DNA of 64,000 bases from contig OY855903.1 in the NCBI GenBank assembly GCA_963693305.1, positions 57,514,350 through 57,578,349 on the forward strand, written 5' to 3'. This document shows positions 33,044-47,402 of the stretch, in pieces. Made by a program: the position numbers and the translations under genes. Each line of letters starts with the position of its first letter. Within the stretch, counting starts at the first letter, position 1. The notes under the pieces were generated by a model. That model did not search any database and was not told the origin of the DNA. It saw only the letters and a list, made by a program, of their open reading frames with translations. The stretch comes from Meandrina meandrites (lineage: Eukaryota; Cnidaria; Anthozoa; Scleractinia; Meandrinidae).

Positions 33044-36000
33044 GTCTCTTCGTCAGTACGAGTATTGCCTTCGGGCCTTTCGGTGGATTCTACCTTTTGA
33101 AACAACACTTTAAGGCCCTGCGGCTTTTGAGAATAATTGACTGTGTTTACCGGCTGGCCGAGCGTGCAACTGTTAAGCTTTGAAATATTTGAAAGACCGG
33201 CAAGGACTAAATTCAATCTCCGAACTTAATTAACTGAAACACACACGACAGAGTAGCAGTGCTTGTGGGCGACACGTTTGCAAAACCAGTCTTTTAAATC
33301 GGTTATTTTATACTTTACCCTGAAGCAACAAGGAAATTGTTGCCACAAATCCAACGGTGATCTATTTGTGTTTACCCGCTAAGCCGGCAAATCAGGTGCT
33401 GAAAGCTACTTTATTTTCTCACACACGTTTCAGTCGAATACGAAAGTTGTTTATTCTGCTTTTTGTTGGTGTGCTACATTCTTGATCATGGAAAGTTTTT
33501 AGCAGTGTTTAAAGGCCGGCTTTCAAGATTAAAAGAATTTCACTTTTCACTGTCAAAACAGCGATTATGTCAAACGTTTTGAAAAAAAATAATACAAAGT
33601 TTGAATGACTCATGCAAATAATCAAGTATTTTGAATAATACCATTTTACCCATTCAGCTAAAACGGATTTTTAATACTGAATGTTTTATCGTTATAAAAG
33701 TGTATCAAGCTGTGAAGAGGAACCAAATTTTATAAAAGCTCTGTTAGTGAGCGATACGTGCGTCTAAAGGAAATCAATTTTCTCTTTGGACTTTCTGTTT
33801 ACCATGCGAGGAAATTAAATCCACCCCTTCCTTTCTTGGCAACGGAACACTCTTGAACCATGACCAATCAATTTTACTTTGCAATTTTACCGGATATGTT
33901 TAATATTTCAACGGACGGTATCGCAGTGTAGAAAACCGACAGTGTTCTACTTACTGATAATATTACCACACCTAGATATGAGATAATAAAGTGATGTTCC
34001 ACGAAGCAACCAAAAAAAATAGGTATTTTCGAGACGTTACAGATTACGGCGATTTTGCTTTTTTCCGAATTGCTTTACACTTCCCGTCATTAATTTTTTT
34101 GGTAAATAAACATACAGATAAGCTTATCGAAAACGACAGAGCTTTTAAAGTTTATCAGTTCTATATTTCAAAATGTCCCTTTCAATTAGCATATACGTTT
34201 TTTATCACAAGTTTGTCTGATATTCAGTCGTTATGTCTCGACAAATTTTTTAAAGCTTTTAAGTCAATTGTTGGGTGTTTATATTTCCATCTTTTTCATC
34301 TCTCAGCTTGAATTATCGAATTTAGAAACGTTTCTTAGAATCATATACGTTAGTTCGATAAAGTCCACAGGATTATAATTTATGAGCCTTTCGGCTCTTT
34401 TTAAGATAATTTTAAATGAAAAATAATGGTTTCAAGATAGATAGCAGTAATTCATTTCTTATTGTGAAAATTTAGATTGAATTTAATAAACCTTTTTCCG
34501 TGTGAATTCATGCAACCGACAAACGCCTTATATGATAAAATTAGGCTCCAAAAAGGTTTTTGTACAACACAAAAACGGGTCATCTGTTGTAAACCATTTT
34601 ATGGCATGACGGTAACTGTTGTGACGTTTCCTCTTCTTTCCAGTGTAGAGCTTGTACAGATTAGCTTTTGACGTACGCCGGCGCCATTTGTCTATCAAAA
34701 CGTCAAAGCGAAATTAAAAACTCCCTCACGTCGTGAAAATCAGCAGTTCGGTCGGAAGATAACGGCCAAAGTACATGCTGGTTTGTCGAACACGACCATT
34801 TGTCTACATGTCCATTTACTCTCGTTTCTTGGGGCAACATCAAAGGACACCGGTGAAGGGAGTTAAAAATAGTGATGTACATGCGACGCGGTCTTTGATT
34901 GTAGGTGTCCTGTGTTTCAAGATCTTTCATAGATCCGAGTACGAGATTTAACCGCAACAGAATACTACATAAAATATATATCCAAGAAAGCTTTATTTTA
35001 TTTTTTTGAGGGGCACAACTGACGTGCATGATTGATTTGCCTGAGAGTATTTGTGCCATTTCGTGAAGTTATAAGTATGACCCTGCTACCTTCTTGAGAA
35101 CTTGTTTTCCAGAATACGTTTTCCCCACCAAAATGACACTGGTTCATACGTTCTTTTACTACTGCGAAATGAAATCGTATTAAATCTTATGGAACACTTT
35201 AACGAGATTAGAAACGAACTTAAGACCGACAGCCGTGAGCAATGGCTGACATTAAAGCATTAAGCTAGACAATATCAGCTTAACCATCAAGAAAATTAAA
35301 AAGAATACTTTGCCCCAGTTTTGTCTTTAAACCTTGTTTTAGCAACGCCACGTAGATCCGAAGTATTTTAAATTCACAAAAAAATTCGGGAAACGTTATC
35401 AAGGGTTTGCGCAGTACCCTGTATTTTTCCGGGTCATTTTTCCGTACGTTTCTTAGAACTTCACCAACTCTTCTCTCTTCCATTTCTAATTTTATCTCGT
35501 TTTCTTCTCAGATCGCAGAACTAAAAAAATACACTATCGAATACTGCTTAGTTAATCATATTTTCTGCGACGACAAGCTGTGATTCGATCTATCGTACTT
35601 TATTTGGGCTTCTGCTAGCACTAGCCACGCGAATAACAAACCTTAGGCCGACTTTTGTTGGCCTGTCGTGCTTGAGGAATTTTGCTCTCAGATCCAACTC
35701 AAGCTCAAACTTCCAAGAAAGTTATTGTTGTTTTCGAAACAGCATTATCTTTTAGCCAGCTGTCATTTCTAATTACACTTTAGTTCGCTGAAGCTTAATC
35801 GGAGGATGGCAGCAAACGGAGATATTTGCCTGTTTGTGACATTGACAGGTGACAGTTTAAACGCCAGTCGTCGGCTTACGTATTATCAAGCAAGAGTGAT
35901 GGGGGGCTTTTAAGGGAATTGAACACAATAACTAAGCGGAAGAGTACCCGCTACGCTCCGGGATATTTTGAAACGAATTGAAGCAAAGTGCCTTTAAGAA

Positions 36001-39000
36001 GCGTTGTGTTGACCTTGCCACGCTTGCTTTCTGTCCAAACTGGAAGCCATTACTAAAAGCCAATTGTCATATAGCAGTTGCCGCAAACATAGTGTCGTTA
36101 AATCAGTTATGTCTGTTTACTTAAGAAGTTACTTCATTTCATGGATTTTATTTTCTGAGGATTGAATTTCGAACAAAGCAAGTAACGCTTAGGGAGTGGT
36201 TAAATTTTCCCGAAGAAATGTTTGCAGGATGCAGGATGCCCGAAGTATAAGTAGCGAAAGAAAATAAATTCATCAAGAAGACAGAATATCAAAATTTCGT
36301 TGCATTTTAATGAGTTTCTTAATGGAGATAAAAACTTCTCAAAGTTTTTTTCTTGTAATTCCGTGTACGCAACGTATAACACTCACGAAAGCAAAGCCAT
36401 TATCGAAGGCAAACATCTTAATGTTTGCTACTTCCGGTACCGATGGTTTATTCTCAAAGGACTTTGTTCTAAAAACAAAATTTTTTACAGAATTGAAATT
36501 AACTGAATGAAATTTAAGTTTCGTTGTCCTTGAAAGTAGAAACCTAGTATCAGTTCTTGTACATTCTATCAGCCACTTTGATAGTTTTGAAGGTTTAAAA
36601 TTGCCAGAATGACCATCAGCACTGCTTGTTTACGCCAGGTGAAAAATACTCAAAGAGTCCGATGCTGATTCTCTCCTCCAGCTCAAGGAGTCTAGCTGAG
36701 GATAAAAACCCTCTACTAATAGGGGAAACTAAAATAAATAAGTCGAAACCATTCTAGTTCTTTTCTAGTTTGTTCTATGGGCAAATACAGAAATATTTAG
36801 TTAAAAAATGAAACAGCACTTTTCCTTGAGGTCAAAATTAAATCGTTACGGTATTCAATTTTTTGTTTCATGATGATGCAGGTCAAACAGGTTTTTTATT
36901 AGCGGTGCAGACGTGTATCGTCACTCGATTCTCTGCCTGACTCCCAGTCCCTCGTCTATTTTCTCCCTCGCCCCAATCCTCAGACTGCCCGACGGGATAT
37001 GCAACGCTCACTTGTCCAAAATACGCCTGCACTGCAGGCTATCGATTTGTAAACACTTATGATTGACAGTCACTTTTGCTTTGCCCTGCCAGGGATTCCA
37101 CAAAGATTTTATGTGCGTGCAAACATTTACCCGTATTTATAGTTTTAGACTCTGGAATTTCCTAATTACTACAACATCTTGACCCTAAATTTATTTATTT
37201 TCTCAATGTATTGCATAACATAGATCAGAAGACCCCCGGATGGTTGAAAATCAGCCAAATTCGCCGCACAAAAAATGAGCACGTTTGTTACCCAGGTAAC
37301 CTCCTAAGAAGACATCCTTTGGGATTGTCAAATAAGGGGCTGTATATTACCTGAGGAAGCTCTCCTCGAAATTTTTGGTGGGTACTCCAGGCCAAAATTT
37401 CCACTCGTGAAATAAACAAGCGCGCTTCGTCGAATGTAATAACTATTTTGAGGTTAATTCTCTGTCACATTCCTTGTTTGAAGATGAATTCGCCATAAAG
37501 ATAAATTAATTACAAGGAATAGCTTTCCATGGTTTTGGTTAAAAATACCACCTCAGTTCTGACCAATAGGACAAAGTCTGTGCCTATAGCAGTCCAAAAC
37601 AGCTCAATAGCTGTACCTTTATAGCTCACATAGTCGAGTTCCCCACTTGATGTAAATAAGAGAATGATTCAAGATACTATGAAGTTATATAATTTTATTA
37701 CTCTATCTTATACTACACAAATCAAGAAAATGATAGTTTGCCTGCTGTATTTCCTTGAGGGTTCATATGCCTTTTCTTTCGGCTTTTCCCGCTCGAGTAA
37801 TGGCAATTCCACGAGTATATCACTGTGCAATTCTTTGGCGTTGTTAATTTCTTGAAGAAAGTTGCCTCCATACATCTGTTTCAATTCAATTCTTCTTTAC
37901 TCTGATTTTGATCCACAAGCACCAACATTTCTGATAGGATGAAAGAGGTCAAAAGAGTGTATTAGGCAATTCGCTCATTGACAGTTTGTTTCATTCATGC
38001 AGCCAAACAGAAGCTGAGCTCGGTTTACTGAATAAATTGGCCACTGCAGTGAACAAAATGGTGATGAGTGCACGCAAAACCGAAGAAAGAAAGTCACGTT
38101 TCAAGCCAATGCAAGGAAGACGTATGTTGGCCATACAATGAAATGAATTTCGCTTTAGTTGCCTTACTTGCTGACTCACAGCTTAAGTGAAATGGTTCTT
38201 ACACCTTTGCACTTAAATGTATCAATGACATGAATTATGGCACTAACATGTCCCTTTAGATATCTCATGGCTTAAATTTGCAGTCGTATTGAAAGTATGT
38301 AGCAGAAGAAAATACACAACAGCTCTCTTTGAAGAATAACTACTCACCTACAGTGCTTGTTAAGCAACTTTATTTATTGAAGGTAAAACATACGGTAAAT
38401 TAAAGCTGAAACGACTGGGCCAGTTAAACAGCAATGCCAAAAGCAAATTCAATGTATACAAAGCTCACTCAATCGTGCCTTGAGTACTTATTTGCAATAG
38501 TTATCGTAGTCATAGGCAAGTACTAGATCATAAGAGAAAGCCTTCAAAACACTTAGCATGTACCATACGATAACAAATGTATCAAACAATACATTTGTCA
38601 CGAGCATGGGACAAAGAAAAAATAATTCTGAGGAAAAATATTCCGACATTATTTATTGGCTGACACAATTGCCATATCAAACTTAACTCATATTTGCAAA
38701 TTTCGCTGGAAAATATTATACTATCAAGGCTAAAATTTTCGTTTTTCCTACAGAATATTTCCATCTACCAAGAGTTGAAAGTGTAGTATTTTGATGGTGT
38801 GGATATCAATAATAAATGGAAACAGCAACCCTACGGGGCAACATTTAAAACTCCAACGCTGTGGCTTACCACTCTTTAAAGTTTCATCATTTGATAATTT
38901 TCCTGACCTTCAGCTTGAAAATAATTTTATATTTAGTATTTCCCTCGTTTTGCAGAGAAACTCTTATGTTTCAGCTTGACATAGGAGTTACGACCTTCTG

Positions 39001-42000
39001 ATTCGTACTGGAATTAAAAAGGCAGAATCTGGAAACAATTACAGTTGATTCTAAAATATGTGTGTTTGTTTTACGCTGGTGTATTGAGCTTGTTGTGTAA
39101 TTACAGTAGAGCAGTGGTAAATTTACCCTGTGGGTAGTAGAAGTCGTCCCCGATAGGTGGCAAAGAAAACCCGAATAGATTGGCTGCACAGAGGAAATCA
39201 GAGTTGGCTGTTCGAATTTTGTCCAGCAATTCAAATTTAGTGTATACACTCGTTTTGCTCGAAATTAATTATCATCTTCATCATTTCTCCATCCCCAACT
39301 GGGAAGGGCCTTCATTCTCTTGACATTGCTAGGGTATTCATCTCAATCGCAAGTGCAAGGGAGTAAACTGTTGATAACATTAAACCAAAAACCTGTTTTA
39401 AGGTTTATCAGTTTCTACTTGAAAAGCTACTACTCTGTCGTTATTTTTACAAGCCAGTTTTGCTTATATTTCCACCGGTGTTATCACGTTCGCAGTTCCT
39501 AAACATAGGCATTCAGCTATGGCTAACTAGGTGCTTGGTATAATGAATATTAGACAAACAGAAAGATAAAATTTTGTAATGTATGCTTCACCTACATCGA
39601 TACTTCCTTATTTTATATTCACCTGATAAAAGTGGCCGTTATTGCCTTCTCATGCAACACGTGCTATGTATGAACTATGTGACTATTCTTGATTCAACAA
39701 TTCAATGGCAAATGTGGAAGACTACTCAAACACCGAGGAGCATAAAATGTAAACCTACCGTTGCTACATTTGTAAACACTTCTTCTAGAATTGATCGCCA
39801 AAATGTCCCATTGAACTTTCTGCATACCCTTATCTAACTTATAAAACCCAAAACTCCCCGCAGATGACTACTTGCACAGCACGAGAGATCGATGACAAAT
39901 TTTTCTCCTTTTTATGCCAAGATGAAATGGGGCATAAATATTCAGTTGATTACAAGCAAAAGGATTTTATAAAAATCAATTAAGCATGACGATGAACACA
40001 ATCTGAACAAGTTATTTCTTTTTCATTGGACCGTTTTCACATTCCTTCTATGTCGTATTTTAGCTTTATGTTTGATTTTGTCGAAGATTGTTTTTTAGAT
40101 GCATGTTTACTACGTATTCTAGCCGCAGGTACCAAGTGGCAGCAATGCTTTAAGCAAAAACCACAACACTTTCGAGTTTCAAAGAAAATTGGCTTTGGAT
40201 AGTTCTGTATCGATCTTCAGGTTGTATTGTTATTTTCAGATGGATTCCAAATTACATTCGAACGCTTAACAAACTATGAAAGCAGTTATAGTAATAGCGA
40301 ACAGAGAAATATGTTAAATGGTAAAATAATACACAGATGCAAAACAAACCCAGTTAAATATACTTCGTACCTGAAGACACGAATCCAGACAACCCAAGAA
40401 GGAATGAACACGAGCTTAAGAAATGTTGATGGCCGTTCACCATTGACAGCTGATACATAAACCATTGGTTTTTGGGCTTTGATGAAGAGAAGCTAGTATC
40501 CATTTGTGAACAAGAAAGTAAAAAAAAAGACTAGAACATATTGAGCAATATCATATCATTGTACAAAATTACATCCGGGGCTCAATGAGTTACATGTTGT
40601 CTGTAACGCACGAGTGGTCTCCCTCTTACACCAGCTTCTAACCCGATCGACCCTGGTAAAAACAATTATCGTAAATATAACAATAACACTACAATTAATA
40701 TCTCTACCGACATAAGATTGTTTTGATGAAGCATGAAATGGATGTGTGTAAAGGTAACTAACAATCAACTTATTGTATAACTATTGCAGTCGCTATTGTG
40801 ATTTTAAAATCCTTAAATTAATGTTCTGGTGACTGGCTATTCAATATGCTCCCTGTTAGAAAATATTCCATCATATACGCATGACATATAAAAACAACAT
40901 TAAAAATGCTAACACTAAAGCAAACACAAAACTATTGGCACCTCATTTTAACTTACCTGTCTTCGCAGCAATTCCATTTTACCAAATCATTTCACGAAAA
41001 CGCTTGTCCAGCTTTTTATTGGCATAATATATAAATGCTGAAATAGGGTTGCGTTAACATGGAGTGAAACAATAGGGTTACAAGAACGTTTGATGTTACT
41101 TTCAAGTTTACTAACCAAGGTCAAAAAAAGAACAATGGAACTTTTCCAAACTTTTTACCATTATCTTGTCAGTTTCCCATAAGATGCATAAAGAAATATT
41201 GATAAACATTTTTTTTTTCAAGTCTTACATGTGTGTATTGAGCAAATTAAGTTCTAGAATTAGAGGACTAACATGCTTGAACTTGACCTTCTGTTCTTTT
41301 TGTAAAAAAAAAGGTAGCATAGAAACAAGAGGCATATTTGAAATGTTTTATGTACAAAGGGCAGTAAGACAATGACGAACATTCGCCAAATTGGTGTAAC
41401 TATCAGGATAGTAACAAGATAAACTAAATATATCAAGGGGAAGGCTTTTAGCTTACAAAGATATGCGACTCATTACAGTCACTACTACAGAAAAAGAAGT
41501 GGATTGGAGAAGCCGAATGCGCATCCCACACCCCGCGCGCGCTATTGTGAGAGGGAGCCCGCTAGATGCAAGTACAGTACCCATTATCTTGTCACAAACG
41601 AGTTAGGAGAGGTCATAAAAAAACGTGTGTCCTAGCTGTGTTGCTGTACAACTACCATCGTTTAAGGTATGATGTGGAGTGGAAAAACAAGTCCACTTTC
41701 TTTTTGTTCCTCTAACTCTATACTAAGGGTCTCTTGACCGCATTAAACAGACAATAAGAAGCAGAAAGGTCAAAGGAAAAAAGTAAATGTACTTGTAACT
41801 CTCAGAAGGAAACAGATGCGCTGCAACTTCTAGCGTAGCTACCCTACCAATCATATCACACCATCACGCACGAGCGGTTGGTCGTTGAATTAGGTCGAAG
41901 TTAAAAGCTTGATCGAAGTCCTTAACCATCTATGTGCAATTTTTCACATTTAGACCTTGCGTTGTCATTAAACTTTACTAAAATTTAAAAGTTAAAGTCA

Positions 42001-44272
42001 AATGTTATTCACCAGTTTTAAGATTTTTAAAGATCTTTTAGTCCAAAAATATTGGCATACTTGACGTATTAAATTACAAAGCGCATTTTCACACATGCTA
42101 ATTGGCCTTTCGGTGCCCTTCTATACACCTAAGCGACTAATTTTGTTCCTTAATACCAATCGTTAGTGTTGCAATCCTTTAGCAAATCCATTGTATCTAC
42201 TGAATGCACTGGGTCAAAAAGTGCAGAAAGATGACGTTTCTCTTGAAGTACAAGCCAAGAATCCCTTTTATCCTTAGAGAGTGCACCAAAATATGAACAC
42301 CAAAAGTACGGGACAAGGAAATTTCTTTTCTTCATCACCCTCTTCAAGACAAAACACAAAACACAAAATGTAAGGTGACTACTTTGCTGCATGTAGATTT
42401 CTGTTTAGTTCTCATTGCAAACTACTCTTTGTGTGCAAGGGTCAGAGCCAATGGTCATACTACGGTGAAACAGTTTACTTCACCATTTATCGACATTCGT
42501 CCTTTTATTCCCTAAATTTGTAGTTTCCAATACATATTTACTTCTAGAAACAATAGTACTCATAACAGCGTCTCACCTTGTTAGGACCGAGGGAGAGACA
42601 GAAGAGTTTCATTTATTACCTTCCTTCAGTCACGTCACTTAACCAAAGTAGTATGCAAGGCCATCCTCCGCAAGACAGGGATCTACATTCCGACTGTTCC
42701 TTTGGCAAACATGTCCTACAATGATGCGACAAACAAATTGTGTAGATCAACGAAGCAGTCCTTTGTGTCATCGTCTTGGCCACAGATATCGTGATAGTCC
42801 AGTGATAGGCTGCTTCATATTCTTGCCATCATCAACATTAGAATTCATGATGACTTGCTTACGCAGCCAAGGTTTGGTGGAATATTGGTATACAATTAAG
42901 GCATGCATTCAACACTCGACAAGTTGGTCAGCACAATTGAACTTTTGTTTCTGATTTGAGATACACTGATGGGCAACACCGAACACACTGTCGAATACAG
43001 TTCCTAACATTCAGGGACAATTCAAGACTGAAGGTTCTTAGTTGGACCATGCTTTTAAAAACAGTGTAAACTTTGATCGCCCTCGTCAGCTTAGCGAAAC
43101 ATGACTCTATTTTAAAATAAAATGTTTTAAAACAAAGTCACTGAGACCTCTCAATGTTCAAGGACCATACGCAGTATAATAAGGGCAGAATAATGGTGAT
43201 TCTTGCTGTTTTCTTACGAAAATGCGTTAGATTCTCTTCATTTACTTCATTGCAAGCTAAAGCTTTACGCTTGGCGATGGAAAGAAAACCAAAACGTACT
43301 TTAAAAATGCACCTTACATTACTGACTTTTAATTTGAAAGCTAACATATGTCACAGTAGCCTAAGATATTTAGCAACATCTAGACGCTGGACATTTCTGT
43401 TGTTATGTCTCCATTATCATCGAATCTGGACATATAGTTCTAGACTTCAATGTTCTAAAAACATAAAATTTGGGCCTAAAATTATGTCGTGACTAAATAA
43501 GAAAACCCTGAAACGGTCATAAGATCATATCTGTAGGTTTTAATTTGTAGAGAGTTTTCCTGATTATTTTCAGTCTGCATGCGCTCGATAAAGCTAAAAG
43601 GTGGAATAATAAAGTAAATAATCTATGAATTAACAGGTTTACTTTGTTGTTGCCCAAGCTAAAGCATTGCTGATGACTTCAAAGCTGGTTAATTAGGCCG
43701 ACATAATACAAAAGTGGGGCGAAATTTTATTTATTGATCAGGCAAAAAAACAAAAAGAAAATCCCTTTTGCAAATTAGATGTAATGATTTTGAAATGACC
43801 CATTTTTGTGTCCTATGTCCTATCTTTATCTGGAATACTTTGCTAATTATAAGTTATAACACATTTCACAAGGTTTTCTTTTCTTCATCTCTTAACTGGC
43901 CATGCTGCATAACATGCCAATTGCTATCAGATTATATTTTTGGAAAAGGGCTATAATGAATGTGGTAGGTAGCGCAAATACGTTTACTGTGAAGGCCAAC
44001 CTTGAAAATATCTAACTTTCAAACGCTATAGTGCACATGTAGGTATAGAGACAAACGAATTTCGCTGGTTCAATCTGACATTTTCGCTGCAAAATCTGCG
44101 TTTTGCACGCAGAAAATGCATTCATCTTTCTATGAGATGTAAGCCCTTGCTGTGAGAGGCAACGTTTAAGACAGCAGAGAAGGGAATGTCGAAAATAGTA
44201 AAACCAGAGTAAAGTGTATTGAGTCCAGTCAAAACAAGAAGAAGATGGCATCTCTTCTGTTTCATGTTACCC
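33044..44272. other. Long gene-poor stretch
   Basis: About 11 kb in which I recognise no gene. Open frames such as 33991-34311 plus, 35059-34703 minus, 35483-35280 minus, 42392-42150 minus and 43154-43492 plus have no motifs I can name; any could be an exon or decayed repeat. Composition is AT-rich throughout, with a GC-rich spot near 41533 (CCCCGCGCGCGC). Introns or regulatory DNA of a neighbouring gene cannot be excluded. Confidence 0.35.
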
Positions 44273-44377
44273 ATGCTTCATGCCTCATGCTTCATGCTTC
44301 ATGCTTCATGCTTCATGCTTCATGCTTCATGCTTCATGCTTCATGCTTCATGCTTCATGCTTCATGTTTCATGCTTC
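44273..44377 (+). repeat. (TTCATGC)n heptanucleotide minisatellite
   Basis: Around 14-15 nearly perfect tandem copies of TTCATGC. Since 7 is not a multiple of 3, a frame cycles through MLHASCF. The open frame here is therefore not evidence of a gene. Confidence 0.95.
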
Positions 44378-44476
44378 CTTGCTTCAACTTCCATTTGACC
44401 GAAAGATTGAGTCTTGATCAATCAATCAATAAACAAAGGCTTCATTTTAATGGTCCTGTTTGAAGGATTCTATCCG

Positions 44477-44534
44477 TTGCATTAACTCATTCTTTACAGT
44501 GATATTGTCACTCCTGTAAAGAATGTGTTAGCAA
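44477..44534. ncRNA. Compact hairpin, pre-miRNA-like
   Basis: TTGCATTAACTCATTCTTTA pairs with TAAAGAATGTGTTAGCAA across a small loop (about TATTG, closed by TGA/TCA). The stem has one 2-nt bulge and one mismatch in its outer part and is perfect over CATTCTTTACAG. Size and near-complete pairing fit cnidarian pre-miRNAs, but a short foldback transposon remnant looks the same. Strand and expression are unknown. Confidence 0.25.
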
Positions 44535-47045
44535 TGCAGTTAAAAGCAATTTTATCGATGACTTGGTGCTGGGACAAACATTTGAAATTGGCTGACTCAT
44601 TTCCCAAAGCATCACAACAACTCGAGTTTTAAATCAAGAGCAGTGTTAATGAAACGGTATCTAAGAATCTGTACCAGGCTCAGAAAGTACTGAGTCGTAA
44701 AACATTTACTTCTTTCTTCCTTTCTTTTTAATGGAAAAACAATGAAAAGACGCGAAGTGGCAAGAATGAGCCTTGAACAGTTAATTTGAAGTTTAATTAG
44801 AATGATGCACAAAGACCTCTTCTGAGTTCCAAATTTACCAAAAACGAGAGACTAAGGGGAACAACTGCATGTAGTTTTCTTGAATGTAATAGTTAAAAAG
44901 GAAAATAAAGATTTGAGCTGAATTCCCGCGGTGCCCACATCTCGTACCATGTGTTTGCGATGCGCAAAATTGCATCAAAGCTAAAAACGGTATTAAAAAA
45001 ATGTTACCGTGCATGAATGCTGAGGGCATTGTTGCCATGTTAACAGCCTTGTTTGACATTAACTGTAACATGTCTACACGTAAAAAAACAATTTATTATG
45101 CATTCCAATTATTTTACTGAGAGACTGACAGATGAACCCGGGATCAGAAAAATAAACAATGGATTTCAATCTATGTGAAAGCGCGATTGTAGCAAAACAA
45201 AAGAACAGACAACCTTTCCAGATGTTTCACAGGCACTTCAGAAATTTGTACTAAACGAAATTATTCTTACGGAAGTCAGTAAGTGTCCGGTAGATCGGGT
45301 GAGGATTACGATGTTGTAAAAAAAACATCACCGGCGAGTCAACGAAGTAAACGTCTGCGCATACAGTAAAAAAATGTAAACTGTCAAGGAGGTTTGGATA
45401 CTCTTATCAGAAATCTCCACGGAGGGCCGGAATCAACACTAAATCTAACATGGCAGGTTTATTCATATGTTGCACCACCAAGAATGGGTAATGAATGTCG
45501 GGAACCCGATACGCTACAACAAATAACGTTGTGATGTTAAATAATCTTTGTTTTTTTTTCTTTTGTTAAGAACCGGAAATCGGGAGCAGAAGTTATCACC
45601 CTAAAGAAGTACTCCGCAATTCAAGTAATTAGTGGAACGACATTTTTTTTTTCAGGAGTGAACTATCGAATTATCACTTGTGAAGTAGATAAACGATCGA
45701 TGGGCTACGAATTTAGCTTGAGTATCCGGCCTTCGTTTTAGAAAAGCTAGACCACGAATGGTGCAGTTTCCGCACAGTAGGCTAGTACTAGTAGTAAATA
45801 TTCTGTTTTGACCATCCACCCATGAGTGGTAAAGGAAATAAGGAAACAGGGAGCATCCAATAATATTATAACGATCCACTATTTAACGAAATAACATGGT
45901 TATTTGTAATCATTGCAGGAGTCACTGTGTTCAATGTGCAGTTCATAAAATGTAGACGCCACGTTATCAATTGCTGAGCAAACTTCCCATATTTCATTTT
46001 TTGAAGAAAGAATGTAAATATTCCAAGTCAAATATACACTCTTTGTGTCCTAACTACGCCATCAAAGATCAACTTTCAACTTTCAATTGTATTAGAACGG
46101 GGGATAACGTGTTTCGTAATCCAGGTACTTTGTAGCACAAAAATCGAAACTAGACGTTTGCTTCCACGTCGACTTTTCTATTATATAGCTTTTGGTTAGA
46201 ATTATTCTGCACTGAACATAATGAAATAAAAATATTGAAACTTTGCCAAACATAGTTGATTGACAACAACAAAGCAAAAGGAGATTTCGCTGAGCGCTTT
46301 TCAAGAGTGTCTCGTGAATGTCAACCGTTTAATGACCTCAAGAATGCAAATGCTTCAACCAAGAAAACAATATATTAACCATGACATCCTGATGTTAAAG
46401 TCAAAACTACATGTAACCGGCCGTTTAAAGCGGTTAAACAAAAACGTTGAGAGATCCAAAACTTGATTTTCCCAACCTTGACTCGAGAAATCCAGAATGC
46501 TGGCAACTAGCGAAAGCACCCACAGCTTCCGATCAAAAGCAGATTTTTAAATGACGTCAACAGGCGCGCATGCGCACACCGTAATACTTGATAATCCCCA
46601 ATGAAGGCTTGTCTTTACAGAACCCACTGTTTTGCGACCTCGTAACATGCTAGAATTATTTATGCCGGGATGTCTTTAATTTTTAGTCCAGCGTAAAGCA
46701 AGGGTCCTTACAAGATGCCTGAAAGGTAAATTGTTTACATTTTATACATTTTCAGTACCTGACAGAAATCAGTTATTCAACTAAGCAATGTATTTTACTA
46801 TTTCCTGCTTGGTAATACTAGAAATGAAATCCTTGCCATCAGTTCTTTCAGTTGGCCTTTGGCCGAGAGAGCCAACGACAATAATTCAAAACATTTTAAT
46901 TGTAGCTTGTAGATAAGATTGGTATGTTTTGTTCCTGTCACCGTTGTTGTCATCGTCATTTGACAACGGATGAACCCCGTTACTCGGAAGATCGAGTGAT
47001 TAAGAATTAAAACAAAAAAAAAGAAACAATCCTACTGCAAAATAC
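44535..47045. other. Intergenic, weak exon candidates only
   Basis: A minus-strand frame from about 45038 begins with a hydrophobic stretch (IFLIPFLALMQFCASQ) like a signal peptide, but the rest is unrecognised. ATAACATGGT with TCATTGCAGGAGTC near 45886-45925 recurs near 56119-56145, and AACTAGCGAA near 46506 recurs near 56597, hinting at an older duplication. No gene is called. Confidence 0.3.
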
Positions 47046-47402
47046 TCAAAATACTAATACTGAAGCACAAACAGCACCATAGCTTTCATCCGAATCGTCA
47101 CACGCAACTGTTTCGTCCACAGATGAAAACGTGATACCGGCTTTTACCGCACTATAACTATCGAGAGGATTAGATTCTCGGCGAGGGCTGTTGCTTCCCT
47201 TGGTCAAAAATTGTTTGAGCCTTTCATGCGCGTTGTGTGGATCGCTACATTTAGCATTAAACTGTGTCAGCTGATTCCGAATTTTCCTGTTTTTATGCAA
47301 ATACATTTTGAAACTTGTTTCCTTTACCATATTTTTTTGTATATCTGGGATGAATCCCAAACATTTCAACTGGAATAGTTCCTCAGCAAATAAGCAAAGC
47401 AA
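47046..47402 (-). CDS. Candidate terminal exon, unknown protein
   Basis: A minus-strand open frame of 118 codons whose second half looks like real protein: NAHERLKQF, SPRRESNPLDSY, then an acidic SVDETVACDDSDESYGAV and a stop. The composition resembles a cytoplasmic tail, but I do not recognise the family. The 5' limit is uncertain; possible acceptors on the minus strand include AAAAACAG and GACACAG inside the frame, so the exon may be shorter than given. The candidate microexons at 48.9 and 49.9 kb lie upstream on the same strand and might belong to the same gene, but no link can be shown. Confidence 0.3.
   Translation of the reverse strand: MLCLFAEELFQLKCLGFIPDIQKNMVKETSFKMYLHKNRKIRNQLTQFNAKCSDPHNAHERLKQFLTKGSNSPRRESNPLDSYSAVKAGITFSSVDETVACDDSDESYGAVCASVLVF

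Noticed and set aside
44273..44377. CRISPR-like array
   Set aside because: The repeat is a 7-bp head-to-tail unit without spacers in a eukaryotic context.
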